From contig NZ_SBHO01000005.1 in the NCBI RefSeq assembly GCF_006980705.1, forward strand, positions 62,001 to 126,000: a stretch of DNA of 64,000 bases. The letters run 5' to 3'. The notes under the pieces were generated by a model, which saw only the letters and a program-made list of their open reading frames with translations, made no database searches and was not told the DNA's origin. A program made the position numbers and the translations under genes. Shown in pieces: positions 30,716-40,121 of this stretch. The stretch is from Tepidiphilus olei (lineage in GTDB: Bacteria > Pseudomonadota > Gammaproteobacteria > Burkholderiales > Rhodocyclaceae). Numbering within the stretch: the first letter of the stretch is position 1; every line of letters starts with the position of its first letter.

Positions 30716-31770
30716 CGAGCGCCTCCGCGCTGGGCAATCTGCCAGCCGATTTCGGCGAGGATACCGGCTCGGGCACCCACCTCGTGGGCATCAGCGCTAC
30801 TGGCGTTGCCTTGGAGGGCGCGTGCATAGATTCCTTGTAGGATTGCGGCGAGGCGGAACAAGGAAAACGCCAGGAAGAAATCCCAGTCGGGAATGTCGGT
30901 GCGCCCGCTCTGGGCGCAATAAAAGGAAAGGAACTCCGCTTCATCGGGGATCCCGAGCGCGGCGATGTCCATGCCGACCAATCCTTTGAGCGCGGGGGTA
31001 TCGGCCGGCAAGTGATACATCAAACAACAATAGGCGAGATCGGACAGGGGGTGCCCCAAGGTAGAGAGCTCCCAGTCGAGGATGGCGAGGATTTTCGGTT
31101 CACTGGGATGGTAGATCAGATTGCCCAAGCGATAATCCCCATGCACGATCGAAGTCTCGTCCTCTGAGGGCGCATGCTCCGGTAGCCAGCGCATCAGCTG
31201 CTCCATCGCCGGGATGTCGCTGGTTTTGGAGGCTTCGTACTGCTGGCTCCAGCGTTTGATCTGGCGCTCGACGTAGCGGTCGGGACGACCGAATCCTTCG
31301 AGTCCTACCGCTTTCCAGTCGACCGCATGCAGCTTGGCAAGCGTCTCGGCCATCTCGCGATAGATGGGGTGTCGTTGCTCGCGTGGAACGTCGGTGAGGG
31401 CGGGGTGAGGGAATATCCGCCCTTCGACGTAATCCATTACATAAAATGGGGTACCGATGACGCTGGGGTCTTCGCACAGATGCCTCGCCGGGGCGACGGG
31501 AACGCCCGTATCGCGCAGCGCGCTGATCACTTGATATTCTCGCTCGATCTGGTGCGCCGAGGGCAGGAGCTTTCCGGGTGGTTTTTTGCGCAGGACGTAG
31601 CGCTGGGTTCCTGCCGTGATGAGGAAGGTCGGATTCGATTGGCCGCCCTGGAATTGCTGGATCGCAAAAGAATCTTCGACACCTGCGAGACCGATCTGCT
31701 CCAGATAGCGACGCAAGCGCTCGACGTCGAATTGATGTGCCGGTAGGATATCAATGAGTTTGGTGGTCAT
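30712..31770 (-). CDS. APH-family phosphotransferase (ACAD10/11-N-terminal or LvaA-like kinase)
   Basis: A 352-residue protein-kinase-like phosphotransferase. An N-lobe (GGQSNPTFLI, RYVLRKKPPG with the ATP Lys) leads to the catalytic IVHGDYRLGNLIYHP and metal-binding ILDWELSTLGHPLSDLAY. These are the hallmarks of the kinase domain fused to mammalian ACAD10/11 and of bacterial LvaA, which phosphorylate 4-hydroxyacyl-CoA. It lies two genes from an ACAD11-like dehydrogenase and overlaps surE. It is not an antibiotic-resistance enzyme by context. Substrate not proven. Confidence 0.82.
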   Translation of the reverse strand: MTTKLIDILPAHQFDVERLRRYLEQIGLAGVEDSFAIQQFQGGQSNPTFLITAGTQRYVLRKKPPGKLLPSAHQIEREYQVISALRDTGVPVAPARHLCEDPSVIGTPFYVMDYVEGRIFPHPALTDVPREQRHPIYREMAETLAKLHAVDWKAVGLEGFGRPDRYVERQIKRWSQQYEASKTSDIPAMEQLMRWLPEHAPSEDETSIVHGDYRLGNLIYHPSEPKILAILDWELSTLGHPLSDLAYCCLMYHLPADTPALKGLVGMDIAALGIPDEAEFLSFYCAQSGRTDIPDWDFFLAFSLFRLAAILQGIYARALQGNASSADAHEVGARAGILAEIGWQIAQRGGAR

Positions 31771-31776
31771 GGTTTC

Positions 31777-32532
31777 TCAGCAGATTGTTTCCCCGCCATC
31801 GGCGACGAGGAGATGGCCGGTGACGAAGCTCGAAGCGTCCGAGGCGAGGAAGAGCGCCACCCCGGCGATGTCCTCGGGTTCTCCCAGCCGCCGAAGCGGC
31901 GCCTTCTGTTCGGCCTTTTCCCGCCACACCGGGTCCTCCCACAGCGCCCGGGCGAAGTCGGTCTTGATGAGCCCGGGGGCGATGGCATTGACCCGGATGT
32001 TCGACGGGCCCCATTCGACGGCGAGACAGCGCGCGAGCTCGGCCTCGGCTGCCTTGGATACGGCATAAGCACCGATCACGGCGTTTCCTTTGATGGCGGC
32101 GATGCTCGAGACCATGATCACGGAGCCGCCGCCGCGCTGGGCCATTCCTGGCAGCACCATGTTGCACAGCCACAGGATGCTCTGCACGTTGGTGCCCATG
32201 ACCTTTTCCCAGGCTTCGTCGGAGATCTGCGCCAGCGGCCCATAGACCGGATTTGTGGCGGCGTTGCACACCAGGACGTCGATTCGGCCCCATTGCTCCA
32301 GGGTCCGATCGACGAGGTTTTGCAGCTGGGCCTTGTCGCTGACGTTGCAGGGAACGGCGATCGCTTCGTACCCCTGGGCGAGGAGCTCGCCGGCGACTCG
32401 CTCACAGGCTTCGGCTTTACGGCTCGAGATCACGACCTTGGCCCCGGCCTGGGCATAGAATCGGGCGATGGCCAGGCCGATGCCGCGCGTCGATCCGGTG
32501 ACAAGGGCCACTTTGTCCTTGAGGGAGAACAT
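31777..32532 (-). CDS. Short-chain dehydrogenase/reductase
   Basis: A 251-residue classical SDR: TGSTRGIG near residue 13, CNAATNPVYGP, catalytic Ser in MVSSIAA and YAVSK, and the C-terminal VADGGETIC. It sits 6 bases before the APH-like kinase and 13 bases after the ACAD11-like gene. Two ATGs (32538, 32532) are possible; AAGGAG is well spaced only for the second. It could make or consume the hydroxyacyl-CoA that the kinase phosphorylates, as LvaD does for 4-hydroxyvaleryl-CoA; this is inference. Confidence 0.85.
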   Translation of the reverse strand: MFSLKDKVALVTGSTRGIGLAIARFYAQAGAKVVISSRKAEACERVAGELLAQGYEAIAVPCNVSDKAQLQNLVDRTLEQWGRIDVLVCNAATNPVYGPLAQISDEAWEKVMGTNVQSILWLCNMVLPGMAQRGGGSVIMVSSIAAIKGNAVIGAYAVSKAAEAELARCLAVEWGPSNIRVNAIAPGLIKTDFARALWEDPVWREKAEQKAPLRRLGEPEDIAGVALFLASDASSFVTGHLLVADGGETIC

Positions 32533-32545
32533 GGACATGTCTCCT

Positions 32546-33757
32546 TCAGTGGGGGGTGCGGTAAGCGCGCAGTTCGAGCTTGGCGACGGTTTCGCGGTGT
32601 ACTTCATCCGGTCCGTCGGCGAAGCGCAGCGATCGGGCATTGGCGTAAGCGGCGGCGAGGAAGGTGTCTTGGCTCACGCCGGCGGCACCGTGCACTTGGA
32701 TGGCGCGATCGATCACGTTGCAGGCCATGTTCGGCGCCACGACCTTGATCATGGCGATTTCGCGACGTGCCTCTTTGTTGCCGACTGTATCCATCATGTG
32801 CGCGGCTTTGAGTACGAGCAGGCGTGCCTGTTCGATCTCGATGCGCGAGATCGCAATGTTTTGCCGCACGTAGTCGTTCTCGGCCAAGGGCTTGCCGAAA
32901 GCCACGCGCGAGAGGGCGCGCTGACACATGGTTTCCAGGGCGCGTTCGGCCTGGCCGATGAGCCGCATGCAGTGATGGATACGTCCCGGACCGAGACGGC
33001 CTTGGGCGATTTCGAAACCGCGCCCTTCACCGAGCAAGAGGTTGGAGACCGGCACGCGCACGTTGTCGTAATGGATCTCGGCGTGGCCGTGAGGGGCGTG
33101 ATCGTAGCCGAAGACGGTGAGATTGCGCAGGATTTTGACACCGGGGGTGTCCAAGGGCACCAGGATCATCGACTGTTGCTGGTGCTTGGGCGCGTCCGGG
33201 TTGGTCTTGCCCATGACGATGGCGATCTTGCAGCGCTTGTCGTTGGCGCCGGAAGACCACCATTTGCGGCCGTTGATGACGTATTCGTCACCCTCGCGTC
33301 GAATTTCGCAGCGGATGTTGGTGGCATCGGACGAAGCGACGTCGGGTTCGGTCATCGAGAAGCAAGAACGGATTTCACCGGCAAGCAGCGGCTTGAGCCA
33401 CTTCTCTTGTTGTTCTTTGGTGCCGTATTTGAGCAAAACCTCCATGTTGCCGGTATCGGGCGCTGAACAGTTGAAGACTTCTGGGGCGATGTGGGAACGC
33501 CCCATGATCTCGCACAGATGGGCGTACTCGTAATTGGTGAGGCCGGCGCCATATTCTTCGTCGGGGAGAAAGAGGTTCCACAAACCTTCGCTGCGAGCCT
33601 TACGCTTGAGTTCTTCGAGTATGGGGGGATTTTCCCATCGATCTTTGAGTTGGGCATGCTGCTCCTCGAACACCTTTTCATTGGGGTAGATATGCTCGTC
33701 CATGAATGTGAGGAGCTTGTCACGCAACACCTTGGCTTTGTCCCTGAGTTCGATCAT
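32546..33757 (-). CDS. ACAD11-like acyl-CoA dehydrogenase
   Basis: A 403-residue acyl-CoA dehydrogenase. The internal blocks [33 protein letters not shown] and [20 protein letters not shown] are typical of the dehydrogenase half of ACAD10/ACAD11 and its bacterial homologues. In that family the enzyme takes 4-phosphoacyl-CoA made by the kinase towards an enoyl-CoA. It is the first gene of the ten-gene operon, with the matching kinase two genes downstream. ATG 33757. A weak terminator lies between it and livJ. Confidence 0.85.
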   Translation of the reverse strand: MIELRDKAKVLRDKLLTFMDEHIYPNEKVFEEQHAQLKDRWENPPILEELKRKARSEGLWNLFLPDEEYGAGLTNYEYAHLCEIMGRSHIAPEVFNCSAPDTGNMEVLLKYGTKEQQEKWLKPLLAGEIRSCFSMTEPDVASSDATNIRCEIRREGDEYVINGRKWWSSGANDKRCKIAIVMGKTNPDAPKHQQQSMILVPLDTPGVKILRNLTVFGYDHAPHGHAEIHYDNVRVPVSNLLLGEGRGFEIAQGRLGPGRIHHCMRLIGQAERALETMCQRALSRVAFGKPLAENDYVRQNIAISRIEIEQARLLVLKAAHMMDTVGNKEARREIAMIKVVAPNMACNVIDRAIQVHGAAGVSQDTFLAAAYANARSLRFADGPDEVHRETVAKLELRAYRTPH

Positions 33758-33786
33758 GAGTGTTCTCTCAGTTGCCTTCGTTGAAT

Positions 33787-33817
33787 AAAAAAACCTGACC
33801 GTGTTCTATTTTCGGTC
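33787..33817 (-). terminator. Weak terminator candidate after livJ
   Basis: Minus strand 5-bp stem GACCG/CGGTC with an 11-base loop, then AGG and seven T residues, just after the livJ stop. The stem is short, so readthrough into the ACAD11-like gene is possible; I see no good promoter in the rest of the gap. Confidence 0.4.
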
Positions 33818-33822
33818 CGTAG

Positions 33823-34986
33823 TCAATTTAATAGATCGCCACGTCGCTTGACGACGATTTGACCGTTTTCGACGACGGCAAAGCGTAGCTCTAGCAAGAA
33901 AGCCCCGTTTTCTTCTACGCCTTCCACCCCGTCCGTATTCAGTTCAGGGGGCAGGGCAGCGACCGCCTTGGGGATCGCTTCACGGATCTTGCGAGCGTCG
34001 TCGACGGAGCAGGACTGGTTCATCGCCTCAGCAAAAACGTAGGTGGCATAGCGATTGAGGCTGGCTTCGGTCGTCGGTGTTTTGCCGTATTTCTCTTCAT
34101 AGGCGCGGATGAAAGCCTTTGCCGCAGGCGCATCGTTGAAAACGAGCGGCATGACGCCGACCGAGCCCTCGAGGGGCTGTAGGCCGCCCACGATTTTCGC
34201 CATTTCGTCCAGTTTCGCCTGGTCCATGACGATGAAGCCACCTTTGAACCCTTGCTCCCGCGCTTGCTGCGCAACCAAAGCAGTGGGTTCGGAGGGACCG
34301 CCGATGAAAAGCACGTCGGGTTTGGCCGCCAAGACTCGGCTCACTCCACTGTAGAAATCGGTGTCGCGGTTGTAGTCCATGGGGTTTTCCGCTACCACCG
34401 TGCCGCCTAGTTTCTTCCATCCTTCGGTGAACGCTTCGGTCCACATCTTGGCGTAGGTATGGTTGGCATTAGCGACCGCGACCTTGGTGCCGAAACGCTT
34501 CATCGCATATTTGGAAAAAGGTTCGATGTAATTCTTGAAATTGGGTGGAATGCGTACCGTAAGGGTGTTGCCACGCTCAGATACGTCCGGTACGCTGGTA
34601 TAAGAAGCGATGAGGAACCCTTCTTTCTCATTGAATACCTGCATGGCAAACGTGCCGCCAGCGTGAGGTGTGAAGATAATGGGGGTTTTGTGTTCTTGAA
34701 CGAGTCGCCTGGCGTTGATCCCCGTTTCACTGGGAGCGTACTTGTCATCGAGAGCGATTACTTGGAAATTGTATTTCTTGCCGCAGATCGAATAGCCGCC
34801 GCTGGCGTTGATTTCGTCGATGGCCATTTCGATGCCACTGAGGGCATTTTTTCCGTAGAGGGCGCCGCCGCCGCTCAAAGGCCCGGAGTACCCAAGTTTT
34901 ACCGTCTGCGCCCAGGCAGTGTTGGCAATCGCTGCCGTGCACAAAGCGGCGATGAGGGTGGTTTTCAGGTATTTTTTTGTGCTCAT
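33823..34986 (-). CDS. livJ: Branched-chain-amino-acid-type ABC transporter, periplasmic binding protein
   Basis: A 387-residue type I periplasmic binding protein. The signal peptide (1-26) ends in NTAWA before QTVKLGYSGPLSGGGALYG, the usual mature start of LivJ-like proteins. It should deliver its ligand to LivHMGF encoded directly upstream. In proteobacteria such systems next to CoA ligases often import aromatic or other carboxylic acids rather than leucine, so the ligand is open. It has its own predicted promoter with a palindromic operator. Confidence 0.88.
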   Translation of the reverse strand: MSTKKYLKTTLIAALCTAAIANTAWAQTVKLGYSGPLSGGGALYGKNALSGIEMAIDEINASGGYSICGKKYNFQVIALDDKYAPSETGINARRLVQEHKTPIIFTPHAGGTFAMQVFNEKEGFLIASYTSVPDVSERGNTLTVRIPPNFKNYIEPFSKYAMKRFGTKVAVANANHTYAKMWTEAFTEGWKKLGGTVVAENPMDYNRDTDFYSGVSRVLAAKPDVLFIGGPSEPTALVAQQAREQGFKGGFIVMDQAKLDEMAKIVGGLQPLEGSVGVMPLVFNDAPAAKAFIRAYEEKYGKTPTTEASLNRYATYVFAEAMNQSCSVDDARKIREAIPKAVAALPPELNTDGVEGVEENGAFLLELRFAVVENGQIVVKRRGDLLN

Positions 34987-35014
34987 GTCTCCTTCCTCCT
35001 CGGTTGTTGTTAAT

Positions 35015-35028
35015 CAAACGCTTGTTTG
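35015..35028. promoter_or_regulatory. Operator candidate CAAAC-GCTT-GTTTG at the livJ promoter
   Basis: Inverted repeat CAAAC/GTTTG around a 4-base centre, positioned at about +4 to +17 of the predicted livJ start, suited to a repressor. The form resembles sites reported for TetR-family fatty-acid regulators (PsrA/FadP type). The regulator gene is not in the window. Confidence 0.5.
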
Positions 35029-35031
35029 CTC

Positions 35032-35060
35032 ACTGTACCCAAGAATGGCCATTCGGTCAA
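35032..35060 (-). promoter_or_regulatory. Predicted sigma70 promoter of livJ
   Basis: Minus strand TTGACC (35060-35055), 17-base spacer, TACAGT (35037-35032), between livF and livJ. It would allow the binding protein to be expressed above the membrane components. Confidence 0.55.
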
Positions 35061-35070
35061 GCCGTGTGCC

Positions 35071-35778
35071 TCAGATCCCGATATACGCCCGGCGTACCCG
35101 GTCGTCGGCGAGTAATTTCTGAGGGTCTCCTTGCAAGATGATGCGCCCTTGTTCGAGAATGTACGCTTTGTGCGCGATCTTGAGCGCGCCGTAGGCGTTT
35201 TGTTCGGCCAGCAGGACGGTGGTACCTGAGGCATTGATGCGTGCGATCACTTCGAACATTTGTTTGACGACGAGCGGCGCCAGGCCCAGCGAGGGTTCGT
35301 CGAGCAGCAAGAGGCGGGGGCGGGCCATCAGGGCGCGGCCGATGGCCACCATTTGTTGCTGTCCCCCGCTGAGCGAGCCGGCCTCGTCCTGCGCTTTGTC
35401 ACGCAAGATGGGAAAGAGGGAGTAGACCTCTTCGAGGGCGCGTTGTACCCCAGCTTTGTCGCGGGCGTGTACGTATGCTCCGAGAAGGAGATTTTTCTCC
35501 ACGCTGAGGGCGGGGAAGAGTTTGCGCCCTTCGGGGCAGTGCACGAGTCCCAAGCGTACGATCTCGGTCGGCTTGCTGCGGGTAATGTCTCGGCCATCGA
35601 AGATGATGGTTCCTGAGACGGGGCGCAACAAGCCGCTCAAGGTTTTGAAAAGCGTCGTCTTGCCGGCACCATTGGCGCCGAGCAGGACCGTGATCTCGCC
35701 GTGGGTGAGGGAGATATCGACTCGATCTATGGCAGTGAAATTGCCGTATCGAACCGTGACGGCATCAAGCTGCAGCAT
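35071..35778 (-). CDS. livF: Branched-chain-type ABC transporter ATP-binding protein LivF
   Basis: A 235-residue ABC ATPase: Walker [10 protein letters not shown], signature LSGGQQQM, Walker [13 protein letters not shown] and the switch His region follow in order. The short form and the block [19 protein letters not shown] are typical of LivF. It forms the ATPase heterodimer with LivG. Its start lies 14 bases inside livG. Confidence 0.93.
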   Translation of the reverse strand: MLQLDAVTVRYGNFTAIDRVDISLTHGEITVLLGANGAGKTTLFKTLSGLLRPVSGTIIFDGRDITRSKPTEIVRLGLVHCPEGRKLFPALSVEKNLLLGAYVHARDKAGVQRALEEVYSLFPILRDKAQDEAGSLSGGQQQMVAIGRALMARPRLLLLDEPSLGLAPLVVKQMFEVIARINASGTTVLLAEQNAYGALKIAHKAYILEQGRIILQGDPQKLLADDRVRRAYIGI

Positions 35779-36529
35779 GCTCGCTCCCCAGATAGGCCTC
35801 GATCACTTTGGCGTTGGTGCTGATCTCTGCGGGCGTACCTTCGGCGATTTTTTCGCCATAGTCGAGGACGACGATCTTGTGCGCCAACTTCATGACCATG
35901 TCCATTTTGTGCTCGATCAGGCAGATGCCATAGCCAAGAGTGTTGAGTTGTTTGATCAGGATCGCCAGCCTCGAGGTTTCCTCGGGATTGAGGCCACCAG
36001 CAGGTTCATCGAGCAAGAGATAGCGCGGGGATGTGGCAAGCGCAAGGGCGATGGCCACGCGTTTCCGTTGTTCTTGGGTGATGTCGCTCACTAAGCGATG
36101 GGCTACGGCGGTCAGTTCAACGAGTTCGAGCGCTTCCAGGGCGCGCTGGCGGCATTGGGTTTCGGCATTTTGCATCCGCTTGGTGTTGAAAATGACGTCG
36201 AGTAGATTGAAACGTACGCGCAGGCGATGGCCGACGATCACGTTGTCCAGCACCGTGCCGTGCTCGAACAAGGTAGTGCTTTGGAAAGTGCGTGCGATGC
36301 CCAGGGCGGCGATGCGATGCGGTGGAGCGGCAGTTATATCGGCTCCATCGAGCGTGATTTGCCCGGAACTGGGTTTGAGCATGCCGCTGATCAAGTTGAA
36401 GAAGGTGGTTTTTCCCGCGCCGTTGGGGCCGATGACGGCGGTAATGTGACCTTGTTCGAACTCCATGGTGACATCGCGCACCGCCGTCAGGCCCCCGAAG
36501 TGTTTGGTAAGGTGGTGAGTGCGTAGCAT
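35765..36529 (-). CDS. livG: Branched-chain-type ABC transporter ATP-binding protein LivG
   Basis: A 254-residue ABC ATPase with Walker [10 protein letters not shown], the LivG hallmark [20 protein letters not shown], a degenerate signature region ([14 protein letters not shown]) and Walker [17 protein letters not shown]. Energises uptake together with LivF. It lies 3 bases after livM. Confidence 0.93.
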   Translation of the reverse strand: MLRTHHLTKHFGGLTAVRDVTMEFEQGHITAVIGPNGAGKTTFFNLISGMLKPSSGQITLDGADITAAPPHRIAALGIARTFQSTTLFEHGTVLDNVIVGHRLRVRFNLLDVIFNTKRMQNAETQCRQRALEALELVELTAVAHRLVSDITQEQRKRVAIALALATSPRYLLLDEPAGGLNPEETSRLAILIKQLNTLGYGICLIEHKMDMVMKLAHKIVVLDYGEKIAEGTPAEISTNAKVIEAYLGSEHAAA

Positions 36530-36532
36530 GGA

Positions 36533-37525
36533 TCACACCTTTGTCGTAGCAGTAGCGTTGCTCGATGGTTGCCGAGTGAGCCGTCTCATACGGCGTAGGT
36601 GGAGGTAACCCATCAGGCCGTGTGGAAAATAGATCACGAGAATGATGAGTATGGGCCCGAAGATGAGCATGCGGTATTCCTGGAGGAATTGTAGGCTCTG
36701 GACCAGCCACATGAGGAGCACACAGCCGACGATGGGGCCGAAGAGTAAGCCGATTCCGCCAACCAACATGAAAGTGATCATGTCGAAAGTAAATGCAATG
36801 TTGGCCAGGCTTGGGTCGACGAAGCGCACGATGCCGCTGTAGAGTCCTCCCGCCAAGCCACCGTAACAGGTCGACAGGGTAAAAGACAGGAGCTTGGCGC
36901 GCATGGTGTTTATCCCTATCGCTTGTGCCAGCGGCTCGCTGTTACGAATGGCGATGAAGGTTCGACCGAGCAAGGATAGGGTGATACGCCACATCACCAA
37001 AAGGCCGATGAGCAGCATGACGAGCGCGAGATAGTACTGGGGTAGGATTTGGTGGAAATCGATCAAACCGAATCCTTCTGGCGGTTCGATGCCGAAAATG
37101 CCATTGTGTCCTTCGGTGAGGCTGTCCCATTTTTCGAGGATCAGCAGGATGATGACCCCGAGCGACATGGTGAAGATGGCGAAATAGTGGTCTTTGAGGC
37201 GTAGGGCCACGGTGCCCAGCAGTGCGCCCAGCATGCCCGTAAACAAGACGGCGACCAGCAGTGCCGGCCAAAAAGGCCATCCTCCTTTGACCATGAGAAG
37301 GGCCACCGTGTAGGCGCCTATTGCCATGAAACTTCCATGAGCCAGGTTGAGCTGACCGGTATAGCCGGTGATGAGATTGAGGCCGAGGGTCGCCAAGGCC
37401 AGGATGAAAATATTGGTCATCAGGGCGACTTGGTACTGGTTGTTGGCCAGGAGTGGAAAAAAAAGACAGAGGAGGAAGAAAAGGCTCGCGCCACCTTTAC
37501 CGAGTAGAGAAAATTTGTTCATCAT
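36533..37525 (-). CDS. livM: Branched-chain-type ABC transporter permease LivM
   Basis: A 330-residue polytopic inner-membrane permease with about eight to ten hydrophobic segments. LGLNLITGYTGQLNLAHGSF and GINTMRAKLLSFTLS are typical of LivM. It pairs with LivH to form the channel. Its start overlaps the livH stop by 4 bases. Confidence 0.92.
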   Translation of the reverse strand: MMNKFSLLGKGGASLFFLLCLFFPLLANNQYQVALMTNIFILALATLGLNLITGYTGQLNLAHGSFMAIGAYTVALLMVKGGWPFWPALLVAVLFTGMLGALLGTVALRLKDHYFAIFTMSLGVIILLILEKWDSLTEGHNGIFGIEPPEGFGLIDFHQILPQYYLALVMLLIGLLVMWRITLSLLGRTFIAIRNSEPLAQAIGINTMRAKLLSFTLSTCYGGLAGGLYSGIVRFVDPSLANIAFTFDMITFMLVGGIGLLFGPIVGCVLLMWLVQSLQFLQEYRMLIFGPILIILVIYFPHGLMGYLHLRRMRRLTRQPSSNATATTKV

Positions 37526-38385
37526 CGCATCCCCTTGGTGAAGAGCCCTTCGGGGCGCAGTGCCAGAATGAGTACGAGGACCGCAAAAGCGATCAAATCT
37601 TTGTAGTCGGAGGAAACGTAGAAACCCGCGAGGGCCTCGGCCATGCCGATGATGAGTCCGCCTACGATGGCGCCACTGATACTGCCCATGCCACCCAGAA
37701 TGATGATGACGAAGGCTTTCATGATGACGAGCTCGCCCATGGTGGGGTAGATGAGGTTGATGGGGGCAAAGAGTGCGGCCGCTACCGCCGCCAGGGCCCC
37801 GGCGATGGCGAAAGTGAGCAAGGAAATCTTGTTTGCGTCAATGCCCATGAGGAAGGCGCCTTCCCGATTCTGAGCCATCGCCAAGATGGCGGTACCGAGT
37901 AGAGTTTTTCGCAAGAACAGGTTGAGTGCGACCATGAGCACAAAAGCGGACACGATGATGAGTATGCGTTGCGTGGGCAAACTCAGCCCAGCTAAGGTAA
38001 CCGAGCCCGTGTAGGGAGTGGGCATGCGGTGAAATTCCGCACCCCATATGGCGTGCGCCAGTGCCTCGAGGAAAAGAAGGATGCCAATGGCGGCGATCAT
38101 GTGGTGCAATGGCAGCGCGTTCTCCAAAGCGCGAAAAACCAGCCGCTCACTGACCATGGCGATGACGGCGCTGACTGCGGCAGCGCAGAGTATCGCCGGC
38201 CAGTAAGGGACTCCCGCCTTGGTCATCAAGCTATAGGCAACGAAGCCTCCCATCATGTAGAAGGCACCATGTGCGAAGTTGGGGATGTGCATGATGCCGT
38301 AGACGAGAGTCAGGCCTAATGCCACGAGGCTATAGATGCTCCCCAGGGTCAAGCCATTGAGAATTTGCTGGATGAATAATATCAC
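37522..38385 (-). CDS. livH: Branched-chain-type ABC transporter permease LivH
   Basis: A 287-residue polytopic permease beginning ILFIQQILNGLTLGSIYSLV, with the LivH motifs GLTLVYGIMHIPNFAHGAF and GGMGSISGAIVGGLIIG. I place the start at GTG 38385, which has AAAGGA 7 bases upstream and fits the family N-terminus; the frame is open further upstream but overlaps the ligase gene. First transporter gene, 16 bases after the ligase stop. Confidence 0.9.
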   Translation of the reverse strand: MILFIQQILNGLTLGSIYSLVALGLTLVYGIMHIPNFAHGAFYMMGGFVAYSLMTKAGVPYWPAILCAAAVSAVIAMVSERLVFRALENALPLHHMIAAIGILLFLEALAHAIWGAEFHRMPTPYTGSVTLAGLSLPTQRILIIVSAFVLMVALNLFLRKTLLGTAILAMAQNREGAFLMGIDANKISLLTFAIAGALAAVAAALFAPINLIYPTMGELVIMKAFVIIILGGMGSISGAIVGGLIIGMAEALAGFYVSSDYKDLIAFAVLVLILALRPEGLFTKGMR

Positions 38386-38401
38386 GCCATATCCTTTCTT
38401 C

Positions 38402-40063
38402 TCAAGAAGAGGCTTTCTGCCATTCTCGTTCCTGCAATAGTCGCCATTGGAGCTTGCCGGTGGGAGACTTGGGTAGAGTCTCCACGAATTCGATCTTCTC
38501 CGGTACCTTGTAGGCAGCCATACGTTCACGGCACCAGGCGATGATTTCTTCTTCGCTGGCTTTGGCGTCGGGGCGGAGTACGACCAACGCTTTTACGGTT
38601 TCGCCACGCCGTGGATGGGGTGCCGAGATGACGCACGCTTCTTGGATGGCGGGGTGGGCATACATCATCGACTCGACTTCGGTCGGCCAAACCTTGAAGC
38701 CCGCAGCATTGATCATGCGCTTGAGACGGTCGACGATGAAGAAATAACCCTGTTCGTCGTAATAGCCGATGTCGCCGGTGCGGAAGAAGCGTTTTCCTTC
38801 GAGCTCGATGAAGGCCGAGGCAGTTTCCTTGGGGCGATTCCAGTAGCCTTGGAAGACTTGAGGGCCATGGACGATGATTTCCCCGACTTCATTCGGGCCC
38901 AGTTCCGCACCGCTGTCGAGATCGATCACCCGCGCGTCGGTGTTCATGATGGGGATGCCAAGGCACTGGGATTTCGGGGCATCGGGCGGGTTCATGTGGG
39001 TCGGAGCCATCGTTTCGGTCAAGCCGTAGCCTTCGAGATAGGGTAGGCCGACGAGTTGTTGGAGTTTCTCCGCCACCGCTTTGGGCATGGCGGCGCCGCC
39101 GCCCGCGATGCGCACCAAGCTGCTGAGGTCGTAGCGATGGATTTCCGGATCGGCGAGCAAGTCGACCACCATCGTCGTGATGGCGGTCCAACTCGTTATC
39201 TTGTGGCGTTGGATAAGCTCGGCGGCGACGCGACGGTTCCACCGCGTCATCTGTACCACGGCGGCACCGTTGAAAATGACGGTATTCATCGTCCCCTGCA
39301 TGCCCGTTACGTGAAAAAGCGGCAGGGTGCCGAGCGTGGAGGAGTCGGCGGGGGCAGGAATCCACGCGGCGTTGAAGACGGTGGTGGCCATTACCGAGCG
39401 GTGCGTATGGATGCACCCTTTGGGATGCCCCGTGGTGCCGCTGGAGTAAGGAATGACGGCAAAATCTTCGGGCGTCGCGGTATGTGGCGCTGGACAATGG
39501 CCCGCGGCGAGGGCTTCGTGCCAGGAGGTGACCCCTTTGACGCTCAACGGACGCCGTGGGGCGGCGACCTCTGCCGGCAGCTCGAGGTCGGTAGGGGTGC
39601 GCACGTAGTCGCCGTAAGCGGCGACGATCGCATGGGCGAGCTTGCCGCGCTCGAGCAGTGGGGCGAGGTTGTCGAAGAGCTCCTGCCCGCAGATCACGAC
39701 CCGAGCTCCCGTGTCCTCGACGAGATACTCGAGTTCGGCGACTCGGTTCATGGGGTTGACGGGAACGACGATGGCGTCGGCGCGCAGAATGCCGTAATAA
39801 GCGATGATGAACTGCGGGCTGTTTTGCATGTAAAGCAGCACGCGGTCGCCCTTGTTTATCCCCAGGTGCTGGAGATAGCCAGCAAGCGCCTCGGCCGACT
39901 CATGCACCTCGCCGTAGGAGATGGGGGTGTCGTAGTAGAGAATCGCTGGTTTGCGCGGATAGCGCCGTGCCGAGATGACGAGGTTTTCGTAGAGACTGGT
40001 TTCGGGGATGGTAACGTGCTTGGGCACGCCCTTGGGCCAGACGGAATAATGCCGTTCGAACAT
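38402..40063 (-). CDS. Acyl-CoA ligase (AMP-forming), first gene of the liv operon
   Basis: A 553-residue ANL ligase. The P-loop YSSGTTGHPKG (near 197), GYGLTETMAPTHM, RFFRTGDIGYY, DRLKRMINAAGFKVWP and the C-terminal Lys in SPTGKLQWRLL are present. It probably converts the acid imported by LivHMGFJ to its CoA ester, giving uptake and activation in one transcript. ATG 40063 has AAAGGAGGAG ahead. Confidence 0.88.
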   Translation of the reverse strand: MFERHYSVWPKGVPKHVTIPETSLYENLVISARRYPRKPAILYYDTPISYGEVHESAEALAGYLQHLGINKGDRVLLYMQNSPQFIIAYYGILRADAIVVPVNPMNRVAELEYLVEDTGARVVICGQELFDNLAPLLERGKLAHAIVAAYGDYVRTPTDLELPAEVAAPRRPLSVKGVTSWHEALAAGHCPAPHTATPEDFAVIPYSSGTTGHPKGCIHTHRSVMATTVFNAAWIPAPADSSTLGTLPLFHVTGMQGTMNTVIFNGAAVVQMTRWNRRVAAELIQRHKITSWTAITTMVVDLLADPEIHRYDLSSLVRIAGGGAAMPKAVAEKLQQLVGLPYLEGYGLTETMAPTHMNPPDAPKSQCLGIPIMNTDARVIDLDSGAELGPNEVGEIIVHGPQVFQGYWNRPKETASAFIELEGKRFFRTGDIGYYDEQGYFFIVDRLKRMINAAGFKVWPTEVESMMYAHPAIQEACVISAPHPRRGETVKALVVLRPDAKASEEEIIAWCRERMAAYKVPEKIEFVETLPKSPTGKLQWRLLQEREWQKASS

Positions 40064-40121
40064 GAGTCTCCTCCTTTGGGGTTTGAGCGCAAGGCGGTGC
40101 GCTCGCCCCTATCGTGTTTTT

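Noticed and set aside
30712-31770. Aminoglycoside resistance gene
   Set aside because: The APH fold is shared, but motif details and operon context match ACAD10/11-type kinases.
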